Source of the DNA: Thamnaconus septentrionalis
Taxonomy: Eukaryota; Chordata; Actinopteri; Tetraodontiformes; Monacanthidae
Reading direction: 5' to 3'
Length of the DNA: 64,000 nt
NCBI GenBank assembly: GCA_009823395.1
Contig: CM020505.1
Coordinates: forward strand, 5,168,129 to 5,232,128
The translations under genes were made by a program, and so were the position numbers. Each line of letters begins with the position of its first letter. Position 1 is the stretch's first letter. This document shows, piece after piece, positions 61,076 through 64,000 of the stretch. The notes under the pieces are model-generated. The model did not search any database. It saw only the letters and a program-made list of their open reading frames with translations, and was not told where the DNA came from.

Positions 61076-63784
61076 TTAATATTTTTCCAGTGGATTCCAC
61101 TCATTTCCCAAGTAGAAAAGCTAAAAAAGCAGTGATTGCAATGCTGACGTTTACCCTAGCGATCGGCAGCTGTTTCACGTTCATGTTTGCCGATTGTCCG
61201 ATATTCCTATTTTCCAACCGCATAATGTCATATGACAGAAGGATGCACATAAGTAGTGGAATCATCATGAAATAAAGGCTATGGATGTTCTAAACTGTTC
61301 TTGAGGAGCTGTCCAATTGTAGTGGGATTACATTCCAACCAACACTTCTTGACACTGCCAGGGGCCAAGAGGTAGCGGAAGGGCTATAAAAAATAAAATA
61401 AAAAGGGCTTGGCCCTTTGTTTTGGTCATTTTGTTCTACTACAAGTGCCTTTGAAATCATTGGTATTATGACAGCAAACACTATTAAAAGTGGTACATTT
61501 CAGGTTGAAGACCGCTGAATGAGGGAAGAAATAAAATGTTTTATGTGAGCTGACTGCCACGAAGCGGTTTCATTTTAATAGCGTGCACACACAACACTGA
61601 GATGATCTTGCTGAGTGGCAAATGGTAAATACCACGCTGTGCTCCTTTTGTGATGCACTTAAATCTTCCCTCGTAAGTAGGTCACAGTTTAGATGTGCAG
61701 ACAAAGTATACTTAGTATAAGGCATTTGCAGACGCTTAAGACACTCAAACCAATCACACTATGGCGGGCAATGCATGCTCGTTATCAGCGCTAATTCGTA
61801 TTTCGCGTAATGCACGGCAAAAGATTAGATCTTCAATCATCTGCCAGCTTTTTCATCCTATGATCGTGGCACGTCAGAAGTCTATTAGCTTAACGCGTTG
61901 ATAAGAAAACTAGGTCACAACATTGTGACAAAACACTGGCTTTTTTCTCCCTTTCTTTTTGAAAAGTGATGCTCCAGATATAAGATCTGCAGAAGACAAA
62001 GGCTGCATTTTCTGGTGATGTTTCAGTTTTCTGGGCGTTCGATCCGTCGCGATATTTCTTTCACAGCTATCTGCATACTTGTGTCAATAAGGATAATAAG
62101 GATGTTGAAATGCACCACCATGCTTCCTTACCTGAGGCGGTGCAGCCTGCGCTTTTTTTTTTTCAAAACATCAGCCAAAGCCAAGCTACCCGCTCTCGCC
62201 TGGGCACAGCTGCAGCCCATGGCAGCAGTGGGGATATTGCAACCAGCCAATTGGTTAAACGGACACAAACGTACGATAACCACCATTTGTGGCATTTATT
62301 CCCAGACAGCAGCCACAAAATTTTCTTTTCATCCTTTCCATGGCTTTGAATGTCCCACATTGTTCCCTTTTTTAAGATCTTTATTTCCATCCAGGACTCC
62401 AGCAGAACAGCTTCTCGATCACAACTGATGTAACACCAAAAAAACAACAACATTTATTTAGCTCTGTGTTTATAGCCTCTTTCAAATATTTTTCTTAAAT
62501 GCAGCAGCAACATGAAATACTCTTCAATGTGTGCCCGCTGAGTGATAGCGGTGAGCAATGCTGTCAAGGCCTGCTCGCTGTGTCTGAGAGCCGCTGCAGG
62601 TGTTCCTACTCCTCGCATACAGGAAATGCTTTGTTTTGATTGCGAGCCGCTGTTCTAACCTTTGCCGTTCCATTGACAAGATTTAGCTTTTCGCTGAGGC
62701 TGCCTTCACTCCGACAGTGCTGTCGAGGTCCCTCCATCAGCACCTTCACCGAGCGCTGAACTTTTGTCGGCAATCACCACTTGCTGCCCAGTTCAGGCTA
62801 CAAACGACAAAAAGAAAACATGTCTGTCAGTGACTGTAAATTTAAAAAAGAAAAAAAAAAAAGAAACTGACTTTCTGCTTTTCTGTTTTTCTTTTTCGCT
62901 TCCTTGTGACAAGTGTAAGACGACGACGCTGTAACTGGACAGAATAACGGAGCTGAAGTCAGCTGGGCACTTAAATAACCCTCTGAGAGGACTCCTGAGT
63001 TTTACCTCAAAGCCGGTGCTATGAGCTCTCTCCACGGTAAAAACAAAAAAAAAAAAACGAATGCATTATGCTCATTATCTTGATGTGTACAAGGACAAAA
63101 GGTTCACAGAGGCCAGTAAACCCACTTATCCACATCCTGAAACATGGATAAAGAAATAAAATATTTCAATGAAGGACAAAATATGCATAATATGTAATTA
63201 TTTCAATCCTGTTGTTCTTACAGAGTTATACTTATTAAATTACAAAATTTAGCAAATGTTCCTTATTCATAGTTTAGCTACTACACACGTCAAGTACTAG
63301 TGGAGATGTTGTACCATCCTCTGAGAGGTCTCTCTCTTTGTAATTGTATCATGTTCTGCAACACTTGAGCTCGGCGCACACTCGTGTTTCCCGGCGATCC
63401 ATTTTTCCATGCGTGAAAACATGCTGAGCCTCAGATCCTGAAGAAATTGGCGACTAGCAAGAATCTCGAAGATCAAGAGCTGTGGATTTTCGGCATCTGA
63501 CGACACCATTGAGTGAAATGCAAATATTATTCCCTGCTTGGCAAAGATCTTTTCCCTGTTGTACTCATGAGAATGAAACAACATGTGTGCGTGATAGCGT
63601 ATAAACTGCATTACAACAGGGGGACATCATTCATGATGTTTACCAACTATTTAAAAATGACCAAATTACACTGAGAACAATGCAATATTTTGCTGAAAGG
63701 CGAAAAAAAAGAAAGAAAATGGTTCCTATCCTGTACAAGATGACTTCCGCTTATCATCAACATCCTTTTTGTTAGTTTTTGGGT

Positions 63785-63812
63785 TTTTGTTTGTTTGTTT
63801 GTTTGTTTGTTT
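63785..63812. repeat. (GTTT)n tetranucleotide array
   Basis: About seven GTTT units. They form the pyrimidine-rich tract directly before a CCCCTGCAG acceptor-like site at 63,821. Confidence 0.95.
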
Positions 63813-63823
63813 CCCCTGCAGAG

Positions 63824-63912
63824 CTCCATGATTTCCCACCAGATGCCAGTTTTGCAGAGTTCAGTGATTTTGATAGAAAATCGAAAAAACAAGTTGGCAG
63901 TTTTTATTAGCG
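63824..63912 (+). CDS. Possible internal exon of the unidentified plus-strand gene
   Basis: An acceptor-like tract (GTTT array, then TTCCCCTGCAGAG) precedes 63,824, and GCG|GTGAGA gives a donor at 63,913. If joined to 59,057 the phase-2 frame is open through 29 codons (SMISHQMPVLQSS... then Ile-Ser), but only if the second AG of CAGAG is used; the first AG gives an immediate stop. Another frame of the same segment (LHDFPPDASFAEFSDFDRKS...) also looks coding-like but has no good donor. Product unknown. Weak call. Confidence 0.2.
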
Positions 63913-64000
63913 GTGAGATACGGAGCTGTACCTAAAATTTCAAATGCACTTTGCAGTGATCACAAGCAATTCTTCATTCAGCTGAGAGGACAAATTCCAG

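Larger units (their letters stand above)
59058..63821 (+). other. Presumed first intron or downstream flank of the unidentified gene
   Basis: A/T-rich sequence with poly-A/T runs (60,200-60,212; 60,283-60,298; 62,840-62,862), the C/T-rich repeat and the old L2 tail. A good acceptor-like tract ends at 60,222, but the frame that follows stops after 18 codons. A minus-strand 104-codon frame with an ATG at 63611 (to 63297) has no recognised homology. Confidence 0.4.

Noticed and set aside
1..64000. CRISPR arrays, prophage, IS elements or bacterial operons
   Set aside because: The window is eukaryotic; tandem repeats here are microsatellites without spacers, and no such genes were seen.

Overview
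This is vertebrate nuclear DNA, most likely from a spiny-rayed (percomorph) teleost. Three things point there. A clear lysyl oxidase-like 1 gene (loxl1) is split by GT-AG introns. A tRNA-derived SINE of the kind common in percomorph fish is present. Two 3-prime tails of an L2/Maui-type LINE are present. Microsatellites and homopolymer runs are abundant. No bacterial, organellar or viral gene organisation is visible. Species assignment is inference.

Layout. Positions 1 to about 11,100 hold the 5-prime half of loxl1 on the minus strand: exon 1 (10730-9677), exon 2 (4377-4269) and exon 3 (3414-3277). Introns 1 and 2 are 5,299 and 854 bp. Exon 4 and the rest of the catalytic domain were not found, so they should lie left of position 1. 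From about 11 to 57 kb I see no convincing protein-coding exon. This stretch holds a CpG-rich block at 16.6-17.6 kb and a larger GC-rich block at 22.6-26.5 kb. It also holds several complex, A/T-motif-rich stretches that read like conserved non-coding elements (26.1-26.65, 32.4-32.75, 36.2-37.0, 39.7-40.2, 50.6-51.1 and 51.95-52.4 kb). Mobile-element debris includes a SINE (18.2 kb), an L2 tail (42.9 kb), a degraded reverse-transcriptase LINE (43.7-44.6 kb), a second old L2 tail (60.8 kb) and an unassigned repeat-like element (41.6-42.0 kb). Positions 57.1-59.06 kb form a CpG-rich promoter-like region that ends in a good candidate first coding exon of an unidentified plus-strand gene (ATG at 58966, donor GTGAGT at 59058). 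A possible further exon lies at 63.82-63.91 kb.

Reading of the whole. The arrangement is loxl1 transcribed leftward, an unidentified gene transcribed rightward, and about 48 kb between their start codons that carries probable regulatory DNA. Five CTCF-like motifs occur: a divergent pair inside loxl1 intron 1, and plus-strand motifs at 25.5 and 26.1 kb facing a minus-strand motif at 32.7 kb. Together they suggest a structured regulatory domain. This is inference from sequence alone. I found no support for a wholly new molecular system. The best leads are the unidentified first exon, the motif architecture, the unassigned repeat and the hairpin next to the SINE.
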